This document shows positions 43,674 through 52,026 of a stretch of DNA of 64,000 nucleotides, in pieces. The notes beneath the pieces were generated by a model. That model had not been told where the DNA came from, ran no database searches, and saw only the letters and a list, made by a program, of their open reading frames with translations. Source of the stretch: Nitrospinaceae bacterium (lineage in GTDB: Bacteria > Nitrospinota > Nitrospinia > Nitrospinales > Nitrospinaceae); assembly GCA_029261535.1 (NCBI GenBank), contig JAJDBF010000078.1, positions 1-64,000 of the forward strand, in the 5' to 3' direction. How positions within the stretch are numbered: the stretch's first letter is position 1; the number at the start of each line of letters is the position of its first letter. Both the position numbers and the translations under genes were made by a program.

Positions 43674-44414
43674 ATGGCATCGTCTATGCCCTGTTCCGCC
43701 AAAACTTTCGGACTCACCGTCATTCTTGCCGCAGGACTGTCTTTTTCTCCTGCTCATGCGGAGATGTTTCCGATTGATCTTGATGAGGACGGACTGACCG
43801 ATCAGTGGCAGTACAAGTCCGCCAACGGACTACCCACCAAAATTGAATACGACAAAAATTCGGACGCGCAGATTGATCAAACCGATTATTATGATCCGCG
43901 CGGTGTCCTCATCCGGGCAGAACTCGATCGGGATTTTAATGGCACTATCGATCAGGTTCAGTATTATTCAGCCGAAGGTGGGCTCATCCGGATTCGCAAG
44001 GACCCTATATTCACCGGGACCTTGTCGCTCACAGAATTTTATGACCGGCTCGGTCGACTGAAGCAAATTGAAACGGATGAAGATGGAGACGGTAACCCTG
44101 AGCGCAGAAAAATTTTTAATCAGGAAGAACGGTTGTCAAAAATTGAGCGCGACCGGGATGACGATGGGACATTCGACACCTGGGAGTTTCTGGGCGAGTT
44201 GGGGAAATTAACTCACGCCGCATTTGATACAACAGGCGATGGCAACCCGGACCAGTGGCATTTCTATAAAAGAGGAAAACGGGTTCGAGTGGAATACGAC
44301 CTGAACCACGACAAAACTGCCGATCGATGGGACCATTATAATTCGAAAGGTCGCCTGACCCGCGTAGAGGTGGACCATGACCACGATGGGAAAATCGATT
44401 CTGTTAAACGTTAA
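43674..44414 (+). CDS. secreted aspartate-rich calcium-type repeat protein
   Basis: A 246-residue secreted protein (signal peptide ending in SPAHA) made of about seven or eight repeats of roughly 22-28 residues. Each has an acidic loop of the D-x-(D/N)-x-D-G-x-x-D type (for example DLDEDGLTDQW, DEDGDGNPE, DRDDDGTFDTW, DHDHDGKIDS), followed by a short beta hairpin with an aromatic and a GxL turn. The loops look like EF-hand/dockerin-type calcium sites. Function unknown. It is twelve bases from a cytochrome c lipoprotein gene and lies between two B12 genes. Confidence 0.8.
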   Translation: MASSMPCSAKTFGLTVILAAGLSFSPAHAEMFPIDLDEDGLTDQWQYKSANGLPTKIEYDKNSDAQIDQTDYYDPRGVLIRAELDRDFNGTIDQVQYYSAEGGLIRIRKDPIFTGTLSLTEFYDRLGRLKQIETDEDGDGNPERRKIFNQEERLSKIERDRDDDGTFDTWEFLGELGKLTHAAFDTTGDGNPDQWHFYKRGKRVRVEYDLNHDKTADRWDHYNSKGRLTRVEVDHDHDGKIDSVKR

Positions 44415-44425
44415 AGGAGATAACA

Positions 44426-44827
44426 GTGTTCAAATGTATTAGCTGGCTGGCCGTACTAGGGCTGGGATTCCTCGCCGCCTGTTCCCCGGCCCCGACCAAA
44501 ACGGTTCCTGAAGAATTTCAAGTGGGGCAAAATCATTTTCATAAAGTGTGCGCAAATTGCCACGGACCCGATGCCATGGGGGGAAAGACCAAGGGCCCCA
44601 AGTTGATCGATGCTGAATTTTTACCGCCAGATTTCACCGATGATGATATTCGTGACACCATTGTCAATGGTTCCAGTTCCGGCAAAATGCCTTCTCAGAA
44701 ATCAAAATTTTCATACGCTGAAATAACTGAGATTATCAAATACCTCAGGTACTCGCAAAAGACTGCCGGAATAGTCGCCGAAGAAGATGAAGAAGACAGC
44801 GAAGGTGAAGAAGAGGACGAGTCCTGA
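44426..44827 (+). CDS. lipoprotein mono-heme cytochrome c
   Basis: A 133-residue protein with a lipobox (LAAC, residues 16-19), so it is lipid-anchored after Lgt/LspA processing. It has one c-type heme motif, CANCH, in KVCANCHGPDAMGG, and a probable methionine ligand in GKMPSQKSK. The last 20 residues are almost all Glu/Asp/Ser. It should be a small periplasmic electron carrier or sensor subunit. GTG 44426 has an excellent AAAGGAGA ribosome-binding site. It precedes cobT by 34 bases. Confidence 0.9.
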   Translation: MFKCISWLAVLGLGFLAACSPAPTKTVPEEFQVGQNHFHKVCANCHGPDAMGGKTKGPKLIDAEFLPPDFTDDDIRDTIVNGSSSGKMPSQKSKFSYAEITEIIKYLRYSQKTAGIVAEEDEEDSEGEEEDES

Positions 44828-44861
44828 TCCCCTCCACAAGCAACCCCATCCCCACCAATTG

Positions 44862-45917
44862 ATGCAGGATTTTCTACAGCCGATCCAACCTGTTGCCAGG
44901 GAAAATATTAAAAAAGCCCGGGCCCATCTGGACAACCTGACTAAACCACGCGGCAGTCTCGGTCAACTGGAAGACTGGATCGCGCAATATGCGGCCATCA
45001 AGGGTCCGGGCAACTGCACGCTCGAATCCAAAGCTGTGTTTCTGTTCGCCGCCGATCATGGCGTTGCCGAGGAAAAGGTCAGTGCCTACCCGCAGGAAGT
45101 CACCGCCCAGATGGTGCTCAACTTTATATCCGGAGGAGCCGCCATCAACAGTTTGGCAGGCTATGCAGGTGCGGAACTGACTGTGGTCGATATGGGAGTC
45201 AAATCCATCCTGCCGCATCATCCCTCATTGTTATCCAAAAAGATTGCCGACGGTACGCGCAACATGGCTCGTGAACCTGCCATGGATCGGCAGGAGGCAG
45301 AGACAGCACTTTCTATTGGATATCAACTGGCACGCGAAAAAGCGCAGGCGGGAGTTGATCTTCTTGCCGCAGGAGACATGGGCATCGGCAATACCACGTC
45401 TGCCACAGCCATCCTTTCGGTCATGAGTGGACAACCTGTGCATGAACTTGCAGGCCGTGGCACAGGCATTGATGATGCCACCCGCCAGAATAAAATCAGG
45501 GTCATTGAACAAGCGATCAATATGCACCGACCGGATGCAACCGACCCGGTAGACGTTCTTGGCAAAGTGGGCGGGTTTGAAATCGGGGCCATGTCAGGAT
45601 TTTTTATTGGCGCAGGTGCCAGTTCCACTCCGGTTCTGATCGATGGCGTGATTTCCTCTTCAGCGGCTATGCTTGCCCTGACCCTGCAACCGAACCTGAA
45701 GGACTACCTGTTTCCGGGGCATCGCTCAGCAGAGCCTGCCAGTCGGGTGCTTCTCGATCAACTCGATTTGTCACCCTTGCTTGATCTTGAAATGCGGCTG
45801 GGGGAAGGAACCGGTGCTGTGATGGCCATGTGTCTGCTTGAGGGAGGTGTCCGCCTGTACAATGAAATGGCGACCTTCAGCTCTGCGGGTGTCTCGGAAA
45901 AAAACTCCGCTCAATAA
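44862..45917 (+). CDS. cobT: nicotinate-nucleotide:dimethylbenzimidazole phosphoribosyltransferase
   Basis: About 351 residues, the standard length of CobT. It has KPRGSLGQLEDW near the start, the glycine-rich GDMGIGNTTSATAI motif and a C-terminal LGEGTGAVMAM segment bearing the catalytic-base glutamate. It converts dimethylbenzimidazole (made by the BluB domain) and nicotinate mononucleotide to alpha-ribazole phosphate. The frame runs back to 44787 inside the cytochrome gene; ATG 44862 is the natural start, though without a clear ribosome-binding site. Confidence 0.94.
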   Translation: MQDFLQPIQPVARENIKKARAHLDNLTKPRGSLGQLEDWIAQYAAIKGPGNCTLESKAVFLFAADHGVAEEKVSAYPQEVTAQMVLNFISGGAAINSLAGYAGAELTVVDMGVKSILPHHPSLLSKKIADGTRNMAREPAMDRQEAETALSIGYQLAREKAQAGVDLLAAGDMGIGNTTSATAILSVMSGQPVHELAGRGTGIDDATRQNKIRVIEQAINMHRPDATDPVDVLGKVGGFEIGAMSGFFIGAGASSTPVLIDGVISSSAAMLALTLQPNLKDYLFPGHRSAEPASRVLLDQLDLSPLLDLEMRLGEGTGAVMAMCLLEGGVRLYNEMATFSSAGVSEKNSAQ

Positions 45918-45944
45918 AAAAGGGAGTGCCGATTGGCACTCCCC
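45916..45944 (-). terminator. hairpin terminator after cobT
   Basis: GGGAGTGCC at 45922-45930 pairs perfectly with GGCACTCCC at 45935-45943 around a GATT loop. On the minus strand the hairpin is followed directly by TTTTTT, so it is a good intrinsic terminator for transcripts from the beta-barrel gene at 46091. For the plus-strand cobT transcript the hairpin comes four bases after the stop but lacks a T-run. Confidence 0.75.
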
Positions 45945-45984
45945 GTTCTCCTGTAGTCCTGAAAGAATATCCCTAAACGAACCT

Positions 45985-46085
45985 TCAAAGAGAACCTCTA
46001 GTAATGCAATATTTTCTGTTCCAGCAACTCGCAAACCCTTAAGTCAAGGTTTGCTCGCGGCAAGAAACAATTGTTAGAGGTGCCC
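45985..46085. repeat. ~100-bp palindromic dispersed element, copy B
   Basis: The inner arms GCAAACC (46031-46037) and GGTTTGC (46048-46054) are a perfect seven-base stem whose sequence differs from that of copy A yet still pairs. The outer arms are CCTCTA (45995-46000) and TAGAGG (46075-46080). The flanking phrases CCAGCAACTCGC and GCTCGCGGCAAGAA are shared with the other copies. It lies between the cobT terminator and the 3' end of the beta-barrel gene. Confidence 0.75.
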
Positions 46086-46090
46086 TACAT

Positions 46091-46879
46091 TTATTCAAAC
46101 AAAGTGAACTTCAGGCCGAACATTACAGAATGGTCGCTGAAATCCACTTCAGTTTGTCCCGTGGGGTCCCATTGAGTTGAAGTAAAATTGGCATGAGTGT
46201 ATTTGTATTCGCCAAATGCCTTCAAACGTTTGTTGATAATATAGTTAGCTCCAACCTGACCGAGAAACCCGGCATCCACATCACCGCCCGGTGCACTGAC
46301 CGTAGTCACCGTCCCGGCGGCATTGGTTAGCCTGAATTCTTCCACGTCAATGGAATTGATGGCAAGACCCACTCCAACATAAGGTTCGATTCCGCCCCAA
46401 TTTTCAACCATATCTTCCGGCGCACGGACATTGAACATGAATCCGAAAGTGTCCATATTATCGACAATAGCACTCCCGGTTATCGGGACAGTCGCAGTTA
46501 CAGGCCCGACCACTGGAAAAAAAACGTTTCCTGGTGCCAAGGTTGCGGTCAGCGTGGCTGATTGTCTATCGGCATCTGGTTGTCGGCGATACCACTGGAA
46601 CTCTACGCCCAACCAGGGCAGGAAAGAAAAATAATGTCCTACACGAACCCCCCAGGCTGTGGAGGCATCCAGCTCTAAATCAGTAACACTTGCACTAAGT
46701 CCTGCTGCGGCAGGCGGCAACCCTGTATATTGAAGATCATCAATACCACCACCGAAGGATGCGCCCACAGACGCACCGACATAGGTTTCCGCCTGAGCTG
46801 TGGTGGACAACCCACCTGCAAGCAGAAGGGCTGTCATCAGACAAGGAATAAGTTTTTTAAAATAGCGGGCCATTTTCAT
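46091..46879 (-). CDS. outer-membrane beta-barrel protein
   Basis: A 262-residue secreted protein: a signal peptide with cleavage after residue 30 (TTAQA), then alternating strands of a small barrel ending in phenylalanine-rich MFGLKFTLFE. It has the pattern of OmpA/OmpW-like or porin-like barrels (YVGASVGASFGGG, VRVGHYFSFLPWLGVEFQW). ATG 46879 is preceded by GGAG. Function unknown; similar in type to the barrel at 23694 but not obviously a close duplicate. Its transcript would cross the palindromic repeat and end at the hairpin after cobT. Confidence 0.87.
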   Translation of the reverse strand: MKMARYFKKLIPCLMTALLLAGGLSTTAQAETYVGASVGASFGGGIDDLQYTGLPPAAAGLSASVTDLELDASTAWGVRVGHYFSFLPWLGVEFQWYRRQPDADRQSATLTATLAPGNVFFPVVGPVTATVPITGSAIVDNMDTFGFMFNVRAPEDMVENWGGIEPYVGVGLAINSIDVEEFRLTNAAGTVTTVSAPGGDVDAGFLGQVGANYIINKRLKAFGEYKYTHANFTSTQWDPTGQTEVDFSDHSVMFGLKFTLFE

Positions 46880-47269
46880 GGGGTTTCTCCTCTCAAGGAC
46901 GCTGAAAAAAAAGCGATAAATTTGATTCGACTCTTAGGGATGAACTTATTTTACACAAAATGTTGAAGAAACAAAGCAAAAATGAATCATTTTTATTGCT
47001 CTTTTTCCTTAAAGGAATAAAATTTGTTTAAATTTAAACAAATTATGTGGTGATAAAAATAACATAACTCATTGTTTTTAAAAACTTTATTTGATATTTT
47101 CTAATTAATCTAACAAAATCAGTTGGTTGGCTTTCTTTTTCCTATTTTTGACCCTCTTTTGCCTCCCCGCAAGCCCGGTTTCGCCTCACCTTGACAGGGT
47201 CTCCCTTTTTGGCTAAATTGATCGCCTTCTCAAGCAAATCCTCTTCCTGTCCCAAATACGGAGAATTCA
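46880..47269. other. 390-base AT-rich divergent intergenic region
   Basis: No gene. It is strongly AT-rich between about 46900 and 47150, in contrast to the flanking genes. It holds a 24-base perfect palindrome (47021-47044) and promoter-like sequence for two divergent genes, a beta-barrel on the left and dapL on the right. The part 47150-47230 is more GC-rich and has no obvious structure. Confidence 0.6.
47021..47044. promoter_or_regulatory. 24-bp perfect palindrome, candidate operator
   Basis: AATTTGTTTAAA followed by TTTAAACAAATT is exactly self-complementary over 24 bases. It lies about 142 bases upstream of the beta-barrel gene start and 226 bases before dapL. A symmetric site this long in a divergent regulatory region suggests a dimeric regulator binding site, although AT-rich DNA makes chance symmetry less improbable. 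Confidence 0.45.
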
Positions 47270-48499
47270 ATGAGCTACATTCAGGAGTTATTTGCCGAGC
47301 GACTGGGCGGCAACCAGTTCGGCAAAGACACCACCATCTATAAATTCGAAAAAATCAAACGCGCCAAGCGGGCCGCACTCGATGCCAACCCCGGCAAGGA
47401 ACTATTCGACATGGGAGTCGGCGAACCCGATTCCATGGCCGACCCTGGAGTCGTTCAGGCACTCAAGGACGAAGCCGAAAAACCGGAGAACCGGGGTTAC
47501 ACTGACAACGGCATTGACGAGTTTAAACAGGCGACGGTTGATTATATGAGTTCCGTTTTTGGTGTTGACGGATTGGACCCATCGCGCCACGTCAACCACA
47601 CCATCGGTTCCAAACCGGGTCTCGCTATGGCCCCTTTGATGTTCATCAATCCGGGCGATGTCGTATTCATGACGACACCAGGGTATCCGGTCCTTGGAAC
47701 CCACGCCCAATACCTGGGCGGGGAAGTGGTCAACCTGCCGCTGACGGAAGAAAATGGATTCCTGCCGAACCTTAAAAGCATTGACCCGGCGACTGCTAAA
47801 AAGGCCAAAATCCTGTACCTGAATTACCCGAACAATCCGACTGGAGCGCAGGCGACTCGCGAATTTTTTATCGAGGCGGTGGCCTTTGCCAAAGCCAACA
47901 ACCTCATCGTGATTCAGGATGCCGCTTACGCCGCGCTGACTTACAATGGCGAACGGCTGAGCTTTTTATCGGTACCCGGCGGCATGGATGTCGGCATCGA
48001 ACTGCATTCTTTGTCCAAGGCCTACAACATGACCGGCTGGCGCATGGCCTTTGCGGTCGGCAATGAACTGATCGTGAAAGCCCTGTCGCATGTGAAGGAC
48101 AACATCGATTCCGGTCAATTCGCCGCCATCCAGAAAGCCTGTATCTACGCTTTGAATCATCCGGAAATCACCGAAAAAACTGTCGCGAAATACAAACGTC
48201 GGCTGGAACTTCTGGTGGACACGATCAACAGTGTTGGTTTCAACGCTCGTATGCCGGGCGGCTCATTCTTTCTTTACGTCAAGGCACCTGTCGGCATCCA
48301 GGGCGGACGCCGCTTTGAAAATGCTGAAGATTTTTCCCAGTACCTCATCACCGAACACCTGATCTCCACCGTCCCGTGGGATAACGTCGGCAGTTACGTG
48401 CGATTTTCCGTGACCTACGCCGCGCAAGGTGCCGAGGATGAAAAGCGCATCATGGGAGAAATCAAGAACCGGCTGTCGACTGAGAAGTTCGAGTTCTAA
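47270..48499 (+). CDS. dapL: LL-diaminopimelate aminotransferase
   Basis: A 409-residue class I/II PLP aminotransferase. The PLP lysine is K250 in SLSKAYNMTGWR, with NYPNNPTG as the substrate/PLP contact. The N terminus (DTTIYKFEKIKRAKRAA) and the GVGEPDSMAD segment match DapL, which converts tetrahydrodipicolinate directly to LL-2,6-diaminopimelate and so replaces DapC/D/E. This serves lysine and peptidoglycan synthesis. ATG 47270 follows GGAG. The gene has its own long upstream region and no obvious operon partner other than folK. Confidence 0.93.
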   Translation: MSYIQELFAERLGGNQFGKDTTIYKFEKIKRAKRAALDANPGKELFDMGVGEPDSMADPGVVQALKDEAEKPENRGYTDNGIDEFKQATVDYMSSVFGVDGLDPSRHVNHTIGSKPGLAMAPLMFINPGDVVFMTTPGYPVLGTHAQYLGGEVVNLPLTEENGFLPNLKSIDPATAKKAKILYLNYPNNPTGAQATREFFIEAVAFAKANNLIVIQDAAYAALTYNGERLSFLSVPGGMDVGIELHSLSKAYNMTGWRMAFAVGNELIVKALSHVKDNIDSGQFAAIQKACIYALNHPEITEKTVAKYKRRLELLVDTINSVGFNARMPGGSFFLYVKAPVGIQGGRRFENAEDFSQYLITEHLISTVPWDNVGSYVRFSVTYAAQGAEDEKRIMGEIKNRLSTEKFEF

Positions 48500-48587
48500 T
48501 CCAGCGATAGCTGATTGTTCCGGGAACCTTTTTCATTAGGGGATTGCTGAAAAAGTATTATTGTCGCCAGCAACCTGTTAGAGAACC

Positions 48588-49085
48588 ATGCCCGAAACCG
48601 TAATCATCGGACTGGGATCCAACCTCAGCCAGCCTGCCCGCAATGTGCAGACGGCTTTCGCTACCCTGTGCGCATTGGATGGCGTGGAGACCCCTCTGCT
48701 GTCCCACCTTTACCTGACACCTCCCTTTGGTATTCAGGATCAGCCGGAATTCGTCAACGCTGTGGCAAAACTCCAGACCAACATGGATCCGCGTGCTGTA
48801 TTGGATGCTTTACTTTTAATCGAAGAAAAAATGGGGCGGGTGAGGAAAGAAAAATGGGGACCGCGCCTGATCGACCTCGACCTTTTATTTTTCGGCGACC
48901 AGATCATCGACGAAGAGGGTCTGGAAATCCCGCATCCGGGAATTCAGGAGCGCGACTTTGTGCTGGTGCCCTTGCTGGATATAGCACCGGAGTGGCGGCA
49001 CCCCATCCTCGGCAAAAGTATCCGCGACCTGGCATCAGCATTGCCGGACACCGCAAGTGTCGTAAAGATCGAATCAGATATCTAG
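48588..49085 (+). CDS. folK: 2-amino-4-hydroxy-6-hydroxymethyldihydropteridine pyrophosphokinase
   Basis: A 165-residue HPPK that transfers pyrophosphate to the pterin in folate synthesis. Signature parts are LGSNL near the N terminus and GPRLIDLDLLFFGD with the metal-binding aspartates, followed by PHPGIQERDFVLVPL. Its 3' end overlaps that of the convergent thiI gene by twelve bases. Confidence 0.94.
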   Translation: MPETVIIGLGSNLSQPARNVQTAFATLCALDGVETPLLSHLYLTPPFGIQDQPEFVNAVAKLQTNMDPRAVLDALLLIEEKMGRVRKEKWGPRLIDLDLLFFGDQIIDEEGLEIPHPGIQERDFVLVPLLDIAPEWRHPILGKSIRDLASALPDTASVVKIESDI

Positions 49086-50267
49086 CGGTTCAGGATCGAG
49101 CACTTCCATTTTTCCCAACGCTTCCTGCATCAAATCCTGCCAGGGGTAACGCGTCTCATCATTTTCCAGCTCATGAATTTTAGCTTTAGTCGCCGGGCGG
49201 TCGGGCATGAAAACAGAACAGCAATCCGGTTGCGCTTCAATACTGATGTCGTAAGTACCAATCGTTTTTGATTCAGTAATGATTTCATTTTTATCCATCC
49301 CGATCAATGGGCGAAACACACTGCAATCAACCACCCTCGACACCGCGTCCAGATTTTCCAGCGTCTGCGAGGCCACCTGCCCCAGCGATTCGCCGGTCAC
49401 CAATGCTTTGTATCCTTCCGCATCGGCAATCGCCTGTGCAATACGGTACATCATGCGCCGGTACAACACCACGCGATTGGCAGGCCGACAATGATCCCGG
49501 ATCGCCACCTGAATATCCTCGAAGGGCACCACCCGCAATCGCATCGACTCCTGATAACGATTGAGCACGCCGCATAATCGTAGCACCTTGTTGTATCCGC
49601 CCTGCCCCATGTAAGGCTTGTTGTCGAAGAACACGCCGTGCACCCGACAGCCCCTTCTCAACAGGCGATACATAGCCACCGGACTATCGATGCCGCCTGA
49701 AAGAAGCCCCAGAACTTTTCCGGCAGAGCCAACGGGAAGACCGCGCAAACCTGGAACCCGATCCTTGAACACCACCGTGTGGTTCATCCCGATTTCAATT
49801 TCAAGTTTAAAATCGGGCCGACCAATATTGACGCACAACCCACGCTCGCTTAAGGCCTGCATGATCTGCCCTCCGACGGCGTGATCCACTTCACTGGAGG
49901 TGAGAGCAAAGCCTTTATGCGATCGCTTGGTCCGCACACAAAACTTGAGAGCCGGATTGGAATCCAGCAAAGGAGAAATCCACTCGATACCTTTCTGCGC
50001 GATCAACTCCAGCTCGGGCTCCATCATCACGCCGACACTGAGAGACGCGATACCGGGCACAAACCCGAGTCGTCGCACCAACTCGTCAGCCTGATCTTCA
50101 TCGCACTCCAGAAGAATCCGGCCATGCGGCACATTGATAGATACGCCATCAAGGCCCTTCAATCTGAACCGGATATTCTGGCGCAGGCGGTCGATAAAAA
50201 ATCGCCGGTTCTTGCCTTTCAATCCAATTTCATCGTAACGGATGACGAGCGTTCTTCTATTGTTCAC
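49074..50267 (-). CDS. thiI: tRNA 4-thiouridine synthase / thiamine sulfur-transfer enzyme
   Basis: About 397 residues: a ferredoxin-like and THUMP domain at the N terminus (RYDEIGLKGKNRRFF, then GRILLE), then a PP-loop ATPase domain with LLSGGIDSPVAMYRLL. The rhodanese domain of E. coli ThiI is missing, as in Bacillus and archaeal forms; a CC pair in QPDCCSVFMP remains. It adenylates U8 of tRNA for sulfur insertion. The frame extends to 50411, but GTG 50267 overlaps the stop of the cysteine desulfurase gene (GTGA) and gives the normal start. Confidence 0.92.
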   Translation of the reverse strand: MNNRRTLVIRYDEIGLKGKNRRFFIDRLRQNIRFRLKGLDGVSINVPHGRILLECDEDQADELVRRLGFVPGIASLSVGVMMEPELELIAQKGIEWISPLLDSNPALKFCVRTKRSHKGFALTSSEVDHAVGGQIMQALSERGLCVNIGRPDFKLEIEIGMNHTVVFKDRVPGLRGLPVGSAGKVLGLLSGGIDSPVAMYRLLRRGCRVHGVFFDNKPYMGQGGYNKVLRLCGVLNRYQESMRLRVVPFEDIQVAIRDHCRPANRVVLYRRMMYRIAQAIADAEGYKALVTGESLGQVASQTLENLDAVSRVVDCSVFRPLIGMDKNEIITESKTIGTYDISIEAQPDCCSVFMPDRPATKAKIHELENDETRYPWQDLMQEALGKMEVLDPEPLDI

Positions 50268-51454
50268 GTCGAGACAACTCGTGAGCGAAAAGCGGGGTAG
50301 AGAGCAGTATAGGCCTGTCGGAACTCCTGTAAAAATGTATCGACCTGATCCAGAGTATTGCCTGCGCCGAAAGAGACACGCAGACTGCAAAGGGCTTCTT
50401 CTTGCGAACACCCGATGCCCAGCAAAATTTTTGAGGGCTCCTTCGAATGAGCACTGCAGGCACTGCCAAGTCCCACAAATATTTTTCCCTCTTCAAGATG
50501 ATGCAACAACACTTCTCCCTCAACGGGCGCGAAACTGAAATTAAGAATCGCGCTGGACTGCCGCGCCCAATCTTGCGTGGGCTCGGAATTAAATTTAATT
50601 TCAAGCTCAGGAGTTTCCGACTCAAGTTGTTTCAACCCTGAAACCAGCCGTACGTGCAGAGCTTTCAATCGATCACGCGCTTGCGTGACCCGCGCAGTCG
50701 CGAGCTTCAGTGCGTGCGCCGTCCCGAGAATCAAGGCAACCGGCAAGGTACCGGAGCGGATACCGTATTGCTGTTTGCCGCCATGGATCTGCGGCTTCAG
50801 GGTCAAGCGTGAATCATAGGCCAGCAGACCGATACCCTTGGGCCCGTTGAATTTGTGAGCGGACAAAGTATAGCCTGAGATGCCTTCCCATAATTTTTGC
50901 GAGTAATTGATTTTCCCAACAGCTTGCACCCCGTCAACAAACAAGCGTGTTTGTGGGGACTCCTCCTTCAGCCTTGCCCCTATTGCCTCAATCGGCTGAA
51001 CGGTTCCCAGTTCATTATTGACATGAGTCAGGCAAAGCAGTCGGATGCGATTTTCTTTCAACGCCGTAACTGCATCCACACACAGTCGACCTTGCTCAAG
51101 AAACTTCGTCAAGTGCAAGGGTTCATTGCCGAACTCCTTCATGGAGTCGACGGCTTCCGTGACACTTGGATGATCCAGCCCGGTACTTGCCACTTTGCGA
51201 TCAGGAAAACTGATTCCTTTGATGAACAGGTTGTTTGCCTCACTGCCGCCACTGGTGAACACCAGATTGAAATTGGAAGGAAGGTGCAGGTAGCGGGCGA
51301 TATCTGTCCGCGCCTGTTCTATTTTTTGATTGGCCTCCACGCCAAGTGAATACACGGTGCCGGAGTTTGCAAAATCTTCGTGCATGGAGCGTGTCATCAC
51401 GTCGATGACTTCCGGGTCCATGGGCGTGGTCGCTGAATGGTCCAGATAAATCAT
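50264..51454 (-). CDS. cysteine desulfurase (NifS/IscS family)
   Basis: A 396-residue PLP enzyme that releases cysteine sulfur as a persulfide. The PLP lysine is in LSAHKFNGPKG, and the catalytic cysteine is in GSACSAHSKEPS on a group II-like short loop. Coupling to thiI (GTGA overlap) suggests it is a dedicated sulfur donor for ThiI, like NifZ-ThiI in Bacillus, rather than the general Isc desulfurase. Its ATG overlaps the stop of ubiX (ATGA). Confidence 0.93.
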   Translation of the reverse strand: MIYLDHSATTPMDPEVIDVMTRSMHEDFANSGTVYSLGVEANQKIEQARTDIARYLHLPSNFNLVFTSGGSEANNLFIKGISFPDRKVASTGLDHPSVTEAVDSMKEFGNEPLHLTKFLEQGRLCVDAVTALKENRIRLLCLTHVNNELGTVQPIEAIGARLKEESPQTRLFVDGVQAVGKINYSQKLWEGISGYTLSAHKFNGPKGIGLLAYDSRLTLKPQIHGGKQQYGIRSGTLPVALILGTAHALKLATARVTQARDRLKALHVRLVSGLKQLESETPELEIKFNSEPTQDWARQSSAILNFSFAPVEGEVLLHHLEEGKIFVGLGSACSAHSKEPSKILLGIGCSQEEALCSLRVSFGAGNTLDQVDTFLQEFRQAYTALYPAFRSRVVST

Positions 51455-52026
51455 GCCGGTTTTCGTCTCACTTGCGGCTGATAAGGTTCCTGAATACGGT
51501 GTTCGATTTCGAGATGATCGAGAATTCGGGCGACGATAAAATCCGCCACATCTTCTACCGATTGCGGGTTGTCGTAGAAACCCGGATTCGCTGGCAGAAT
51601 AAGGGCACCGGCCTGATCCAGTGCCAGCAAATTCTTGAGGTGAATGGTGCTGAACGGCGTTTCCCTTGGTACCAATATCAATTTTCTTTTTTCTTTAAGG
51701 ACAACATCCGCAGATCGTTCAATAAGAGAAGAAGAAACACCCGCCGCAATACGCCCGACGGTGCCCATGGTAGCGGGGCACACCACCATGGCATCGATCT
51801 TAAAGGAACCGCTGGCGAGGCAATCATTCATGCGTGCATTGCGGTGCACCTCAGTATTTTCTTTTTCAAAGTAGTCTGCCGTCAGCCCCAGTTCCAATTG
51901 CAGGACCTCCGCGCCGCGCTCGGAAATTATCACGTGGGTCTCGGCGCGCGACTGCAACTGATCAAACAGGCGTTTGACATAAATCATGCCACTGGCACCG
52001 GTGATTGCCAGCACAAATCGTTTCAT
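51451..52026 (-). CDS. ubiX: flavin prenyltransferase UbiX
   Basis: A 191-residue flavoprotein that prenylates FMN for UbiD-type decarboxylases. It has the family's N-terminal AITGASGMIY, the VVCPATMGTVGRIAAG segment, and the characteristic late region VPRETPFSTIHLKNLL and PANPGFYDNP. The presence of UbiX implies ubiquinone/menaquinone synthesis or another UbiD-type enzyme elsewhere. It overlaps the desulfurase and tmk genes by four bases each. Confidence 0.93.
   Translation of the reverse strand: MKRFVLAITGASGMIYVKRLFDQLQSRAETHVIISERGAEVLQLELGLTADYFEKENTEVHRNARMNDCLASGSFKIDAMVVCPATMGTVGRIAAGVSSSLIERSADVVLKEKRKLILVPRETPFSTIHLKNLLALDQAGALILPANPGFYDNPQSVEDVADFIVARILDHLEIEHRIQEPYQPQVRRKPA

Noticed and set aside
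48517-48537. GTTCCGGGAAC followed by a T-run, looking like a terminator after dapL
   Set aside because: The arms meet with a loop of only one base, so it cannot form a stable hairpin as RNA.
50268-50411. A longer ThiI N terminus
   Set aside because: The extension lies inside the cysteine desulfurase gene in another frame; GTG 50267 gives the usual N terminus and a typical GTGA overlap.
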